64,000 bases of DNA. Origin: Kosakonia sacchari SP1 (GTDB taxonomy: Bacteria > Pseudomonadota > Gammaproteobacteria > Enterobacterales > Enterobacteriaceae). The DNA is taken from contig NZ_CP007215.2 of assembly GCF_000300455.3 (NCBI RefSeq), positions 3,534,001 through 3,598,000 of the forward strand. Reading direction: 5' to 3'. Below, one piece after another: positions 54,938-63,690 of this stretch (within the stretch, counting starts at the first letter, position 1; every line of letters starts with the position of its first letter). Below the pieces are notes generated by a model. It made no database searches. It was not told where the DNA came from and saw nothing but the letters and a program-made list of their open reading frames with translations. The position numbers were made by a program, and so were the translations under genes.

Positions 54938-56647
54938 ATGAAACTGTCAAAAATAGCACTGGCGGTCAGTCTTCTCGGTGTCTTCTCCTGCACGGCATTT
55001 GCGCAGGAGAGCGCACGTTTAAGCAGCGTAAAAGCGTTTGCCGATACAGTCATCGATAAAGCCGGCGACAAATACCACAGCAACGTGCCACTGCTGGCGG
55101 ATGGCGTTGATCCGCGCACCGGTAAGCAGATGGAGTGGGTCTTTCCGGACGGAAAAACGGCGGTACTTTCCAACTTCTCCGCACAGCAGAATCTGATGCG
55201 CGTGCTGGTTGGCCTGAGCAACCTGACGGGAGATGCGAAATATAAAAAGCGGGCGGAAGATAATGTCCGTTACTACTTCCAGCACTACCAGGACAAAAGC
55301 GGGCTGCTGCTATGGGGCGGGCATCGTTTTATCGATCTGAAAACGCTTGAACCGCAAGGGCCAAGCGAGAAAGAGATGGTCCATGAACTGAAAAATGCGT
55401 ATCCATGGTACGACCTGATGTTTGCCGTGGATAAACCGGCAACCGCCCGCTTTATCCGCGCGTTCTGGAACGCACATGTGTACGACTGGAAAATCCTCGA
55501 AACCAGCCGCCACGGCGAATACGGCAAAGAGATGGGCAAACTGTGGGCCAGCCACTTTGAACAGCAACCGCCGTTCTTCGCCACCAAAGGGCTAAGCTTT
55601 CTTAACGCTGGCAACGACTTAATTTATTCTGCTTCACTGTTGTATCAACACGATGGCGAGAAAGGCGCGCTCACCTGGGCGAAGCGGTTGGCGGAGCAGT
55701 ATGTGTTGCCACGCGATAAAAAGACCGGGTTAGGCGTTTATCAGTTTACGCAAGCGCTGAAACGCGCCGAAACCACCGACGACACGGATACCAACTCGAA
55801 GTATGGCGATCGCGCCCAGCGTCAGTTTGGCCCGGAATTTGGCCCCGACGCGCTGGAAGGCAATATGATGCTGAAAGGCCGCACCAGCACGCTCTACTCC
55901 GAAAACGCCCTGATGCAATTAGCGCTGGCAAAATCGCTGGGCGCGGATGGCAACGACATCAAAAAGTGGACGCTTGATGGCCTGAAAGCCTTTGCGCATT
56001 ACGCCTATGATGAGAAAACCAACACCTTCCGCCCGATGCTGGCAAACGGCACCAACTTGTCGAACTACACGCTGCCGCGCGACGGTTATTACGGCAAGAA
56101 AGGCACCGTGTTAAAGCCTTATCCGGCGGGGAATGAATTCCTGCTCTCTTATGCCCGCGCCTGGACACTGGCACCGGACGCAGAGATGTGGAAAGTGGCG
56201 CGCGGCATTGCCAAAGGACAGGGGCTGGGTGATATCGGTGAGCCGGGCGGCAAAAACAACAAGCTGGATCTGAACACAAAAAACAGCGAGCCGTATGCCA
56301 TTTTTGCGCTGATCGATCTCTGGCAATCTACCGGCGATAAAGGGTACCTGACACTAGCGGATAAAGTGGCGGACAATATTCTGGCGACGAAACGGCTGAA
56401 TAACTTTTTCATCGATGATCCACAGTATATTTATGCCAATGTCGACAATATCGCGCCTTATGCACTGCTGGCGCTGGAAGCGGCCATGCGTGGCAAACTT
56501 GATGCGGTTGCGCCATTTATCAACGGCGCAGGCTTTACCGAAGGCGCGTATCTGCTGGCCGATGGCACCGTGCGCTACTCCACCCGTGATGACGAGTTGT
56601 TCATGCTCAAACCGGGTGAGCAGTTGAAACCTAACGGTAAAAAGTAA
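54938..56647 (+). CDS. Pectate lyase, polysaccharide lyase family 2, exported
   Basis: A 569-residue enzyme of family PL2, which cleaves polygalacturonate by beta-elimination. The signal peptide (MKLSKIALAVSLLGVFSCTA, cut near FAQES) places it in the periplasm or outside, like the exported PL2 enzyme of Yersinia rather than cytoplasmic PelW. Typical stretches: LWGGHRFIDLKTLEPQGPSE, KEMVHELKNAYPWYDLMF and LKPYPAGNEFLLSYARAW. It follows the KdgM-type porin in the same direction and is the main sign of a plant-associated life. GAGGCG lies before the ATG. Confidence 0.92.
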   Translation: MKLSKIALAVSLLGVFSCTAFAQESARLSSVKAFADTVIDKAGDKYHSNVPLLADGVDPRTGKQMEWVFPDGKTAVLSNFSAQQNLMRVLVGLSNLTGDAKYKKRAEDNVRYYFQHYQDKSGLLLWGGHRFIDLKTLEPQGPSEKEMVHELKNAYPWYDLMFAVDKPATARFIRAFWNAHVYDWKILETSRHGEYGKEMGKLWASHFEQQPPFFATKGLSFLNAGNDLIYSASLLYQHDGEKGALTWAKRLAEQYVLPRDKKTGLGVYQFTQALKRAETTDDTDTNSKYGDRAQRQFGPEFGPDALEGNMMLKGRTSTLYSENALMQLALAKSLGADGNDIKKWTLDGLKAFAHYAYDEKTNTFRPMLANGTNLSNYTLPRDGYYGKKGTVLKPYPAGNEFLLSYARAWTLAPDAEMWKVARGIAKGQGLGDIGEPGGKNNKLDLNTKNSEPYAIFALIDLWQSTGDKGYLTLADKVADNILATKRLNNFFIDDPQYIYANVDNIAPYALLALEAAMRGKLDAVAPFINGAGFTEGAYLLADGTVRYSTRDDELFMLKPGEQLKPNGKK

Positions 56648-56751
56648 TCCCCTCACCTCTCACGGTGCGCCCGTGGGAGGTTTTCTTGCCCCGTTTTTTT
56701 CCCTTCGCATGCTATTCTGGCAGTCATCATAACGCCTTTTCAGGAACACTC

Positions 56752-57210
56752 ATGCGATTTGCTCTGAGCTTACTTTTCGCACTTTATCTTCCCTTCGCCA
56801 GCGCCACGCCCGCCACAGACGCACAAAAAAGCGTCACGGCTTTTTATCGCTACTATTTACCTGCCTTCGACACCACGTCGCCGCCGGAGATGGTACAAAA
56901 ACCCGAGATGCGCAGTTGGGTGACAGAAAAATTGCTGACGCGCATTGCCACCGTGTATGAGATGCCCGAACAGGAGATTCTTGAAGCCGATTATTTCACT
57001 TATACCCAGGATTACTCCCCGGACTGGATCCCGCAGTTAAAAACCGCACCAGCGAAATCCCACGGCGACAGCCAGGTAGTCGATGTCTGGCTCGGTGTGG
57101 AGGAGAATAAATCACACCATTTGCAAGTCTGGACGCGCAATGAAGCTGGCGCCTGGAAAATCTGGCGCGTGGTTGATATCACCGATAATTTCGAACAAAA
57201 ACTGTATTAA
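56752..57210 (+). CDS. Exported DUF3828-type protein
   Basis: A 152-residue exported protein. The signal peptide is MRFALSLLFALYLPFASA; the mature part has VTAFYRYYLPAFD, DYFTYTQDYSPDWI and the C-terminal WKIWRVVDITDNF, which is the usual pattern of DUF3828 proteins (some are type VI immunity-like). AGGAA precedes the ATG. The function is unknown. It follows the pectate lyase gene by 104 nt but need not belong to that operon. Confidence 0.72.
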   Translation: MRFALSLLFALYLPFASATPATDAQKSVTAFYRYYLPAFDTTSPPEMVQKPEMRSWVTEKLLTRIATVYEMPEQEILEADYFTYTQDYSPDWIPQLKTAPAKSHGDSQVVDVWLGVEENKSHHLQVWTRNEAGAWKIWRVVDITDNFEQKLY

Positions 57211-57220
57211 GCACCGCAAC

Positions 57221-57240
57221 GCCGGATATATCAATCCGGC
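57221..57240. terminator. Hairpin after the DUF3828-type gene
   Basis: GCCGGAT (57221-57227) pairs with ATCCGGC (57234-57240) around a 6-nt loop, followed by a short T-rich stretch. Confidence 0.6.
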
Positions 57241-57661
57241 ATTTCTCTTGCGTATTATTAGCACGCAATTTTATTTAACGCAGATTAAATAAGATAGCGA
57301 CCTTATTATCCGGCCACTAAGAAATAACCATCAAATTGAATTTAATAAGACTTAACTCAAATTAAATATTGGTAGTCGATAGAAATAACCTTTTCAAGTA
57401 ATTGCTGAAAAATAATAGACGATTATTATGAATTCAGATAGCTTATGTGATCGAAGTCCAGGAATAATATTCTGCACTCTGATTAATTATATTTAAGTTG
57501 ATTGATATCAACATTCATAAAATAGAACATCTTTTCAAAAAGTTAAAAGACCGTTTTATTAACGCCAATCGCGTTCTGGTCAGAATGTCATGGAGGGTGA
57601 AATAGCCAGAGAGCTGGGCCAATGCCAACCTGAGGGTAATTTCTATTACCGGGGGAACAAC
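57241..57661. other. AT-rich region upstream of the chemoreceptor
   Basis: About 420 bases without a gene. It holds the possible FliA promoter at 57544-57571 and the leader of the chemoreceptor mRNA. Confidence 0.4.
57544..57571 (+). promoter_or_regulatory. Possible sigma-28 promoter of the second chemoreceptor
   Basis: TAAA, a 16-base spacer and GCCAATCG resemble TAAA-N15-GCCGATAA, with one extra spacer base and three mismatches in the -10 part. It lies 90 bases upstream of the MCP start. Confidence 0.35.
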
Positions 57662-59326
57662 ATGAAAATACTTCGCGACATAACTATCCGCAAAATGCTG
57701 ATCATCATTTTATCGCTCTTCAGCATTATTTGGGGACTGGCAACCGTCCTGACATTTCACAATTTTTCGACCATTGACCAATTACTGACGCAAAACGCCG
57801 GGCAAAAAAATGTCTACGCCTTGTTGGTGAAAGGAAACGATCAATATTTCCGCACCGTAACCCGTATGCTACGCGCCATGGATTACCAGCAAACCGGCGA
57901 TGACGAAAATGCGAATAAAACATTCGCCTCCGCTGAAAAAGCACTGGCCATTACCCAGGATATGCTGGCGAAGTTTCGCGCCAGCCAGCACCCAGGTGTC
58001 GATAGCGAAACCGTCGCCGCCATGATCCGCGACTGGGACGCCCTGCTCAACAACGGCATTGTGCCAATGCTAAACGCGGCCAAAAATAAGCAAGCGGATA
58101 CCTTTCGCGACTTATTTCGCAAAACTTATCCCCCGCTGAGCGTGCAGTTTGGCGCAACGGCGGAAAAATACACGCAAGCGATTCAGTCCAACGATTTACT
58201 GGATCAAACACAGGCGCAGGTGATTTTTAATAAATATGTGCTCGCTGCCGCCTTAATTGCCGGTATCTTCACGCTGTTTCTCACCGACCGCTACCTGGTG
58301 AATTTCCTTGTTAAACCGCTTCGTGCGATCCAGACACATATGGAAACCATGGCCGCCGGTAAACTGAATCACGAATTGCACGAATTTGGTCGTAACTGTG
58401 CGGGCCAGTTGATTCCCTTCATCCGTACCATGCAGGAGAGCCTGCGAACCACGGTGGAAACTATCCAGGAGAGTTCGACCAGCATTTACCGCAGTACGAA
58501 TGAGATCAGAGAAGGCAACGAGGAGCTTTCCGGGCGTACCGACCAGCAAGCCGCCGCGCTGCAACAGACCGCAGCCAGCATGGAAGAGCTCACTTCTACT
58601 GTACGTAATAATGCGGAGAACGTGCGCGAAGCCCGTAAACTGACGGAAAACGCGCAGCACACCGCGCAAAAAGGCGGCGAAATCACCGCAACCGTGGTGA
58701 AAACCATGCACGGAATTTCCGAAAGCTCGCAGAAAATTGCTGACATTACTAACGTTATCAACAGCATTTCGTTCCAGACCAACCTGCTGGCGCTGAACGC
58801 GGCAGTTGAAGCGGCGCGCGCCGGGGAGCAAGGCCGTGGGTTTGCCGTGGTCGCTAGTGAAGTACGTGCGCTGGCAAGCCGTAGCGCGCAGGCGGCAAAA
58901 GAGATCGAAACGCTGATTCATGAATCCGTATCCCGCGTTAAAACCGGGGCCGAACAGGTTCAGGAAGCCGGTGGCGCCATGTCGGTGATTATCAATTCCA
59001 TTGAGCATGTGAATAAATTAATGACGGAGATTTCCGTCGCCTCCGATGAACAAAGCCGTGGTATCGATCAGATTGGCCAGGCGATGACCGAAATGGACGG
59101 TGTCACACAGCAAAACGCCGTGCTGGTACAGGAAGCGAAGGCTAACGCCGTCTCGCTGGAAAAAGAGGCTGAGCGGCTGAATAAAACCATCGCCATGTTT
59201 GATTCCGGCGTGAAAGAGAACCGCCGTAACGCACAGCCGGGCAGAGCCCCGTTACGCCAATCGCCGCAGCTGGCGCTGGCTTCCTCATCAACCGGTGAGA
59301 ACCGCGATAACTGGCAATCTTTCTAA
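57662..59326 (+). CDS. Methyl-accepting chemotaxis protein (Tar/Tsr type)
   Basis: A 554-residue chemoreceptor. TM1 is near 10-30 (MLIIILSLFSIIWGLATVL), then a four-helix-bundle ligand domain, TM2 near 190-208 (VLAAALIAGIFTLFL), HAMP and the signalling hairpin with [20 protein letters not shown]. It ends NRDNWQSF, an xWxxF tether for CheR/CheB. The start MKILRDITIRKML has GGGGGAA upstream; the frame begins 24 codons earlier. Its place beside the pectin genes makes a plant-derived attractant plausible, without direct evidence. Confidence 0.93.
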   Translation: MKILRDITIRKMLIIILSLFSIIWGLATVLTFHNFSTIDQLLTQNAGQKNVYALLVKGNDQYFRTVTRMLRAMDYQQTGDDENANKTFASAEKALAITQDMLAKFRASQHPGVDSETVAAMIRDWDALLNNGIVPMLNAAKNKQADTFRDLFRKTYPPLSVQFGATAEKYTQAIQSNDLLDQTQAQVIFNKYVLAAALIAGIFTLFLTDRYLVNFLVKPLRAIQTHMETMAAGKLNHELHEFGRNCAGQLIPFIRTMQESLRTTVETIQESSTSIYRSTNEIREGNEELSGRTDQQAAALQQTAASMEELTSTVRNNAENVREARKLTENAQHTAQKGGEITATVVKTMHGISESSQKIADITNVINSISFQTNLLALNAAVEAARAGEQGRGFAVVASEVRALASRSAQAAKEIETLIHESVSRVKTGAEQVQEAGGAMSVIINSIEHVNKLMTEISVASDEQSRGIDQIGQAMTEMDGVTQQNAVLVQEAKANAVSLEKEAERLNKTIAMFDSGVKENRRNAQPGRAPLRQSPQLALASSSTGENRDNWQSF

Positions 59327-59361
59327 GCCAATTTCTCTCCTTTCACCGCGCCCGGGGCTGC

Positions 59362-59381
59362 ACGCCTCAGGCGTTTTTTTA
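59362..59381 (+). terminator. Rho-independent terminator of the chemoreceptor
   Basis: ACGCC (59362-59366), loop TCA and GGCGT (59370-59374) followed by a run of seven or more T. Confidence 0.82.
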
Positions 59382-59488
59382 TTTATATTACATATATATA
59401 ACGTATTTATAATGCGGTGATTTTGATAAATGGCGGAAATATATCTGTGTGCTAAATTTCTCTTAGACAAATCGGGGAGGGATAACGC

Positions 59489-59686
59489 ATGAAGTTCAAT
59501 GATGAGCACACGGGGCTCATTGGATTAGCCATTGGCGCGGCCGTGATCGGCCTTGTTTCAGAACGCAAAGCCATTAACCGCGACAACATCGTGCAGGAGA
59601 TTGAACGACAAGGCAGAAACAGGGGCGATGGCGTAGAAGATGACGTATTCCTCAAGGCGGCAGAGTTGGTGCGAAAAGGCGTATAG
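59489..59686 (+). CDS. Small conserved-looking protein of unknown function
   Basis: A 65-residue protein with a short hydrophobic stretch (TGLIGLAIGAAVIGLVSE) and a charged C-terminal half (INRDNIVQEIERQGRNRGDG, DVFLKAAELVRKGV). GGGAGGG lies upstream of the ATG. The layout suggests membrane association or a regulator-like helix pair. I recognise no family. Confidence 0.6.
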   Translation: MKFNDEHTGLIGLAIGAAVIGLVSERKAINRDNIVQEIERQGRNRGDGVEDDVFLKAAELVRKGV

Positions 59687-59697
59687 CGGGCTAATAG

Positions 59698-59728
59698 CGG
59701 TGAGCCTGGCGGAATAGTAAGCTCACCG
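59698..59728. terminator. Weak inverted repeat between the small gene and the OYE gene
   Basis: CGGTGAGC (59698-59705) pairs with GCTCACCG (59721-59728) around a 15-nt loop, between convergent stops. No strong T tract. Confidence 0.35.
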
Positions 59729-59737
59729 ATTCATGTG

Positions 59738-60829
59738 TTATTTAACCGTACCTTTCACACCGTGCGGTTCGGCGCGGCGATACTGCGGCGCGATATGTAC
59801 CGCACCGTGCAAGGCGGCAGCGGCATGCCACGGCCAGCGAGGATCGTAGAGCGCACCTCTTGCCAGCGCGATAAGATCGGCCTCCCCTTGCTGCAAAATA
59901 TCTTCGGCATGTTGTGGCTCGGTAATCAACCCCACGGCGATAACCGGCATATTGGTCTGCTGGCGCAACGCTTTGGCAAACGGCACCTGATAACCCGCCG
60001 TCACCTTAATGCTTTGCAACGGTGAAAGCCCACCGCTGGAGACGTGAACATATGCGCCGCCCAGGGCTTCAATTTTTTTCGTCAGTACTACCGATTGATC
60101 CAGATCCCATCCACCTTCTACCCAGTCAGTCGCCGAAATGCGAATGCCTACGGCTACGGAAGCCGGTACCGCTTCACGCACGGCGCTAAACACCTCTTGC
60201 GTGAAACGCAGGCGATTTTCAAGGCTGCCGCCATACTCGTCGCTGCGCTGGTTGGAGAGCGGCGAGAGAAACTGATGCAGCAAATAACCGTGCGCCGCGT
60301 GGATTTCAATCACCTCAATACCCAGCGCCACCGCGCGCAATGCGCTGTCGACAAACGCCTGTTTAACCCGCGCCAGATCTTGTTTTGTCATTTCAAGCGG
60401 CGGACGTTCTGCCGGATCGTGCGCCAGCGCGGAGGCCGAGATCGTTTGCCAGCCGCCCTCTTGCGGCGAAAGCTGTTTCCCGCCAAGCCAGGGCGCGCTG
60501 ACCGACGCTTTACGGCCAGCATGCCCAAGCTGGATGCCGATTTTCACCGGCGAGTACTGGCGAATATCGTCCAGCGCCACGCGCAGCGCCTGCTCGGTTT
60601 CGTCATCCCACAGGCCAAGATCCTGCGGCGAAATACGCCCCTGCGGCTCAACGGCAGTAGCTTCGATAATCAGCAGCCCCGCGCCGGAGAGCGCCAGGTT
60701 ACCTAAATGAATACGATGCCAGGCGGTCGCTTTCCCATCTTCGGCGGAGTACTGGCACATCGGGGCGATAACGATGCGGTTATCCAGCGCAACGTCGCCA
60801 ATATTAACTTCGGTGAATAACTGACTCAT
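59738..60829 (-). CDS. Old Yellow Enzyme family NADH:flavin oxidoreductase (YqjM-like)
   Basis: A 363-residue FMN-dependent ene-reductase. Landmarks: NRIVIAPMCQYSAEDG (with the YqjM-type Cys), IQLGHAGRKAS, IEIHAAHGYLLHQFLSPLSN followed by RSDEYGGSLENR, and GLITEPQHAEDIL with IALARGALYDPRWP at the phosphate site. It reduces activated C=C bonds of enones or xenobiotics with NAD(P)H; the true substrate is unknown. Single gene. Confidence 0.92.
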   Translation of the reverse strand: MSQLFTEVNIGDVALDNRIVIAPMCQYSAEDGKATAWHRIHLGNLALSGAGLLIIEATAVEPQGRISPQDLGLWDDETEQALRVALDDIRQYSPVKIGIQLGHAGRKASVSAPWLGGKQLSPQEGGWQTISASALAHDPAERPPLEMTKQDLARVKQAFVDSALRAVALGIEVIEIHAAHGYLLHQFLSPLSNQRSDEYGGSLENRLRFTQEVFSAVREAVPASVAVGIRISATDWVEGGWDLDQSVVLTKKIEALGGAYVHVSSGGLSPLQSIKVTAGYQVPFAKALRQQTNMPVIAVGLITEPQHAEDILQQGEADLIALARGALYDPRWPWHAAAALHGAVHIAPQYRRAEPHGVKGTVK

Positions 60830-60984
60830 ATCTCATCCTTTTCCGGTTTCGCAAAGGGCACTCCCGGACGGCAACAGTGTGAATGGTTTGCATGACTTTC
60901 AGCCAATTTTCCGGGCTTGTCTTTGGCGGCACGTGCCCTTTTCACGGCATTTACCTTTGATAACATAATGAAATGACTACCGAA

Positions 60985-61803
60985 TTATAGCTGCGTGACG
61001 CCGCGTGCTGCGGCCTCATCCCGCCATCTCAACAACAAAGAATAGTCCTGTCGCGTGGTCACGCTAAAACCGCCAATCAATGCCGCGGCACAGGTTTCGC
61101 GAAAACGCGTGTCATTGACCAGTTGCTGCAACGCCCCTCTTATTGATGCGAGCGTGGCGGTGCTGCTCCGTTGCGCCGTGATCAACGGCAGCCCCGGCGC
61201 TAACGGGCTTTGTGCTATCACACGCAACCCGCGCAACAGGGAAGGTTCGTGGCGTTGCAATAAGGCGAACGTCACGCAGTCGATGGCGGCGATATCCGCC
61301 GTACGGTTGTGCAGCGCTACCAGCGATTGCCGGTGGCTGCCGCTGAAATGGGGAGCATCAGCGAAAAATCGCCCTTCGCCCGCAAGCTGCGAAACCAGGT
61401 AACGCAACACGTTATAACCTGATTGCGAATCAGCGGAATTGCACACCGCGCGACGACCGCGAAAATCAGCAAGCGAAGTAGCGCATTCCTCATCACGCGC
61501 CACCAGCAAGCTGCAATAACGAAAACCTTCACAGCCCGGCGCAAGGTAGTGGAAGCAGCCAACCAGTTGCACATCCGGTAGTTGCGTTACCAGCGGGTAG
61601 CCGCAGGTCTGGCTGAGCAGCACATCGTCACGCCGCCAGTGGGTAAGCAGGTCGCTTTGCGGCCAAATCTGCTGCGCCGGGAGTCCGCGCTCCGCCAGAA
61701 GTTCACACAACGCCTGGCCCAGCGCGGCGGTTTCTGGCTGTGCGACGTTATACATTGGCAGGGCAATGTTATTCACTGCGTACTTTGCTTGCGGGGTGTG
61801 CAT
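60985..61803 (-). CDS. PhnD/SsuA-like substrate-binding-type protein without signal peptide
   Basis: A 272-residue protein of the PhnD-like type 2 periplasmic-binding fold. Features: IALPMYNVAQPETAALGQAL, VLLSQTCGYPLVTQLPDVQL, LADFRGRRAVCNSADSQSGY and TADIAAIDCVTFALLQRH. It lacks a signal peptide and transporter genes, so it may be a cytoplasmic sensor or enzyme-like homologue. Its first 35 nt overlap the 3' end of the desaturase gene, so the two are probably coexpressed. GAGGTCA precedes the ATG. Confidence 0.75.
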   Translation of the reverse strand: MHTPQAKYAVNNIALPMYNVAQPETAALGQALCELLAERGLPAQQIWPQSDLLTHWRRDDVLLSQTCGYPLVTQLPDVQLVGCFHYLAPGCEGFRYCSLLVARDEECATSLADFRGRRAVCNSADSQSGYNVLRYLVSQLAGEGRFFADAPHFSGSHRQSLVALHNRTADIAAIDCVTFALLQRHEPSLLRGLRVIAQSPLAPGLPLITAQRSSTATLASIRGALQQLVNDTRFRETCAAALIGGFSVTTRQDYSLLLRWRDEAAARGVTQL

Positions 61804-62734
61804 TGACCTCTACCGGAGTAAAGAAAAACTGCCGTAACCATTCACTATAGCCGCGCACCAGAAACCCGCTATTGCGTTGCTGGTACGCCGCTTTGTCTCG
61901 CAGGTAAACCGTTCGCAACCCGTACCACGGTACAGCGGGCAGATCGTGATGCACAGAATGATAGTTGAGGTTAAGAAACAGCAGACGCCACGGCCACGCG
62001 GCTTCGTTGATCACCGAACGCGCTAGCGGATCGTCTGCGGCGCGGTGTTCGAGAAAAGAACGCACTTTCGTGATAGCCAGCGCCGGATAACTCACCGCCA
62101 GCACAAACCAGATAACGGAAAATTCACAATGGCTTATCCAGGCAAAAGTCACGACCAACAGCGCACCGTGTACCAGCCACATCAGCATGGTTTTGCCTTG
62201 CCGCACGCGAAATGCCGCCACCATTCCCGCCAGTAAGTGCACAATATCCAGCGCCGGAGCCAGCAGTAAACGACCCGCAAAGGTATTACGCAACTGGATC
62301 AGTTTTCGCTGCCAGCGTGTCAGGCGATGCCAGTGTTGAGTGGAAAAATAGTAGGATTCCGGATCATCTTCCGGCAGCGTCAGTAAGTGCGTACGGTGGT
62401 GAGCCAGGTGCGAATCGCTATAAATTCCGTACGGATACCATACCGCCAGCGGCATTAACCCCAGCAGTTGGTTAAACCAGGCCCAGCGCGTGGGATGCCC
62501 GTGGATCAGCTCATGCTGTACCGACAAATACCAGGTGGTGAAGAGGATAAGAAGCGCGGTTGCCGGCAACAGGCCGAGCATTTTCCAGTGCGCGAGCGTG
62601 CCTAACCAACCGCCATACACGGTAGCAATCACCAGCCAGGTAGGCAGCTCGCTGCGCCACAGCCAGCTGCGCGATAACCGCCGGACAGCGGCTCGCTGTT
62701 GTTCATCTAAATAGACCGCGCTGCTTTTCGCCAT
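61769..62734 (-). CDS. Membrane fatty acid desaturase
   Basis: A 321-residue integral-membrane desaturase. All three histidine boxes are present: HELIHGH (74-80), HLAHHRTH (109-116) and HSVHH in LNYHSVHHDLPAVPWYGL (near 260). Membrane segments flank the boxes (WLVIATVYGGWLGTLAHW; LLPATALLILFTTWYL). It should be a di-iron enzyme acting on fatty acyl or related lipids (the family includes hydroxylases). Enterobacteria normally make unsaturated fatty acids anaerobically, so this is an accessory function. It overlaps the PhnD-like gene. Confidence 0.9.
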   Translation of the reverse strand: MAKSSAVYLDEQQRAAVRRLSRSWLWRSELPTWLVIATVYGGWLGTLAHWKMLGLLPATALLILFTTWYLSVQHELIHGHPTRWAWFNQLLGLMPLAVWYPYGIYSDSHLAHHRTHLLTLPEDDPESYYFSTQHWHRLTRWQRKLIQLRNTFAGRLLLAPALDIVHLLAGMVAAFRVRQGKTMLMWLVHGALLVVTFAWISHCEFSVIWFVLAVSYPALAITKVRSFLEHRAADDPLARSVINEAAWPWRLLFLNLNYHSVHHDLPAVPWYGLRTVYLRDKAAYQQRNSGFLVRGYSEWLRQFFFTPVEVNAHPASKVRSE

Positions 62735-62828
62735 TCACTCGTCCCCCCACAATCTCATGTCGCCACGATGTGAGAGAACGCCGGAAATAACAAAGTATTT
62801 AAATGGCTTAGCTATTGCTGAAAATCGC

Positions 62829-63227
62829 TTAATGCGGCGGCAACTCAGCTACTTTGCCGCGCGGATCATCCACATGTTGCAGGGCAACATCGTAGCGAAC
62901 ACCCTGGCGGTTAAGGATGCGCACATTTTTAACTACCGTCGCCAGGGCCTGCAGAAAGGTTGTCGCGTTTTCATGTCGCTGGTAGGCGGCTTCATCTTTC
63001 CAGCCTTCAACCAGGTGAAAGGCGTTGGCATCAGCCAAATCCTGCGCGAAAGCATAATAGATACAGCCCGGCAGTTTGCGCGCCGCCGCCATTTCCGGCA
63101 CCACAGCATCAATAAAGGTTTTCCTGTCCTCAGGATGGACGCGATAGTAAGCGCTAACAACGATACCTGTAGCAGGCAGTTTGTTATGGTCGGCGCTGGA
63201 AAAACGCAGGTTTGCAGGTGTGTTCAT
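62829..63227 (-). CDS. Antibiotic biosynthesis monooxygenase (ABM) domain protein
   Basis: A 132-residue ABM-type dimeric alpha/beta barrel protein. Typical: GIVVSAYYRVHPEDRKTFID, KLPGCIYYAFAQDLADANAF and HLVEGWKDEAAYQRHENATT. Such proteins act on quinones or aromatic compounds without a classical cofactor. It is the last gene of an SDR - NTF2-like - ABM unit, 43 nt after its neighbour. GAGGAAT precedes the ATG. Confidence 0.85.
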   Translation of the reverse strand: MNTPANLRFSSADHNKLPATGIVVSAYYRVHPEDRKTFIDAVVPEMAAARKLPGCIYYAFAQDLADANAFHLVEGWKDEAAYQRHENATTFLQALATVVKNVRILNRQGVRYDVALQHVDDPRGKVAELPPH

Positions 63228-63270
63228 AATGATTCCTCAATGAGCAATGAATGATGCTGCTTACCGACCG

Positions 63271-63636
63271 TTACGGCGTGTTAATAAATACCCACAGGCT
63301 GGCAAGGCGACCGTCGCGCACGGTGAAAATATCCTCACCGCGAATCAGATTCGGGTTCTCCTGCGGGCCATAACCCCACGTGACACGCCCTAAACCGTGG
63401 TTCCACGTCACCGGCTCGGGGGTGAAGGAAAACCCCGGATGTTCACCTTGTACGCGAGCAATCAGTGCCGCGACGTTCTGAAAGCCAGTGGCCACATCGG
63501 CGTAATCCGCAACGAAAAAATCATCGGTATAGACATCAGAAAAGGTAGCGATCTGTTGTTCAGGGTGTGCGCCATTCCAGATAACAAAATGTTTGTCGAT
63601 CAGTTGCTGAGAGACCAAAAGCGCGGAAGTGTGCAT
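63271..63636 (-). CDS. NTF2-like / SnoaL-type protein
   Basis: A 121-residue NTF2-fold protein. Visible parts: LIDKHFVIWNGAHPEQQIAT, FSDVYTDDFFVADYADVATG and the last beta strands GEDIFTVRDGRLASLWVFIN. Such proteins include small isomerases and cyclases; here the function is open. The start MHTSALLVSQQL was chosen because AGGAG lies six bases upstream. It is in an operon with the SDR upstream and the ABM protein downstream. Confidence 0.84.
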   Translation of the reverse strand: MHTSALLVSQQLIDKHFVIWNGAHPEQQIATFSDVYTDDFFVADYADVATGFQNVAALIARVQGEHPGFSFTPEPVTWNHGLGRVTWGYGPQENPNLIRGEDIFTVRDGRLASLWVFINTP

Positions 63637-63690
63637 GTTCTGCTCCTGCGTTGCGGGCTGGCACAACGACAGCCAGCCCGGCGTGGTGAA

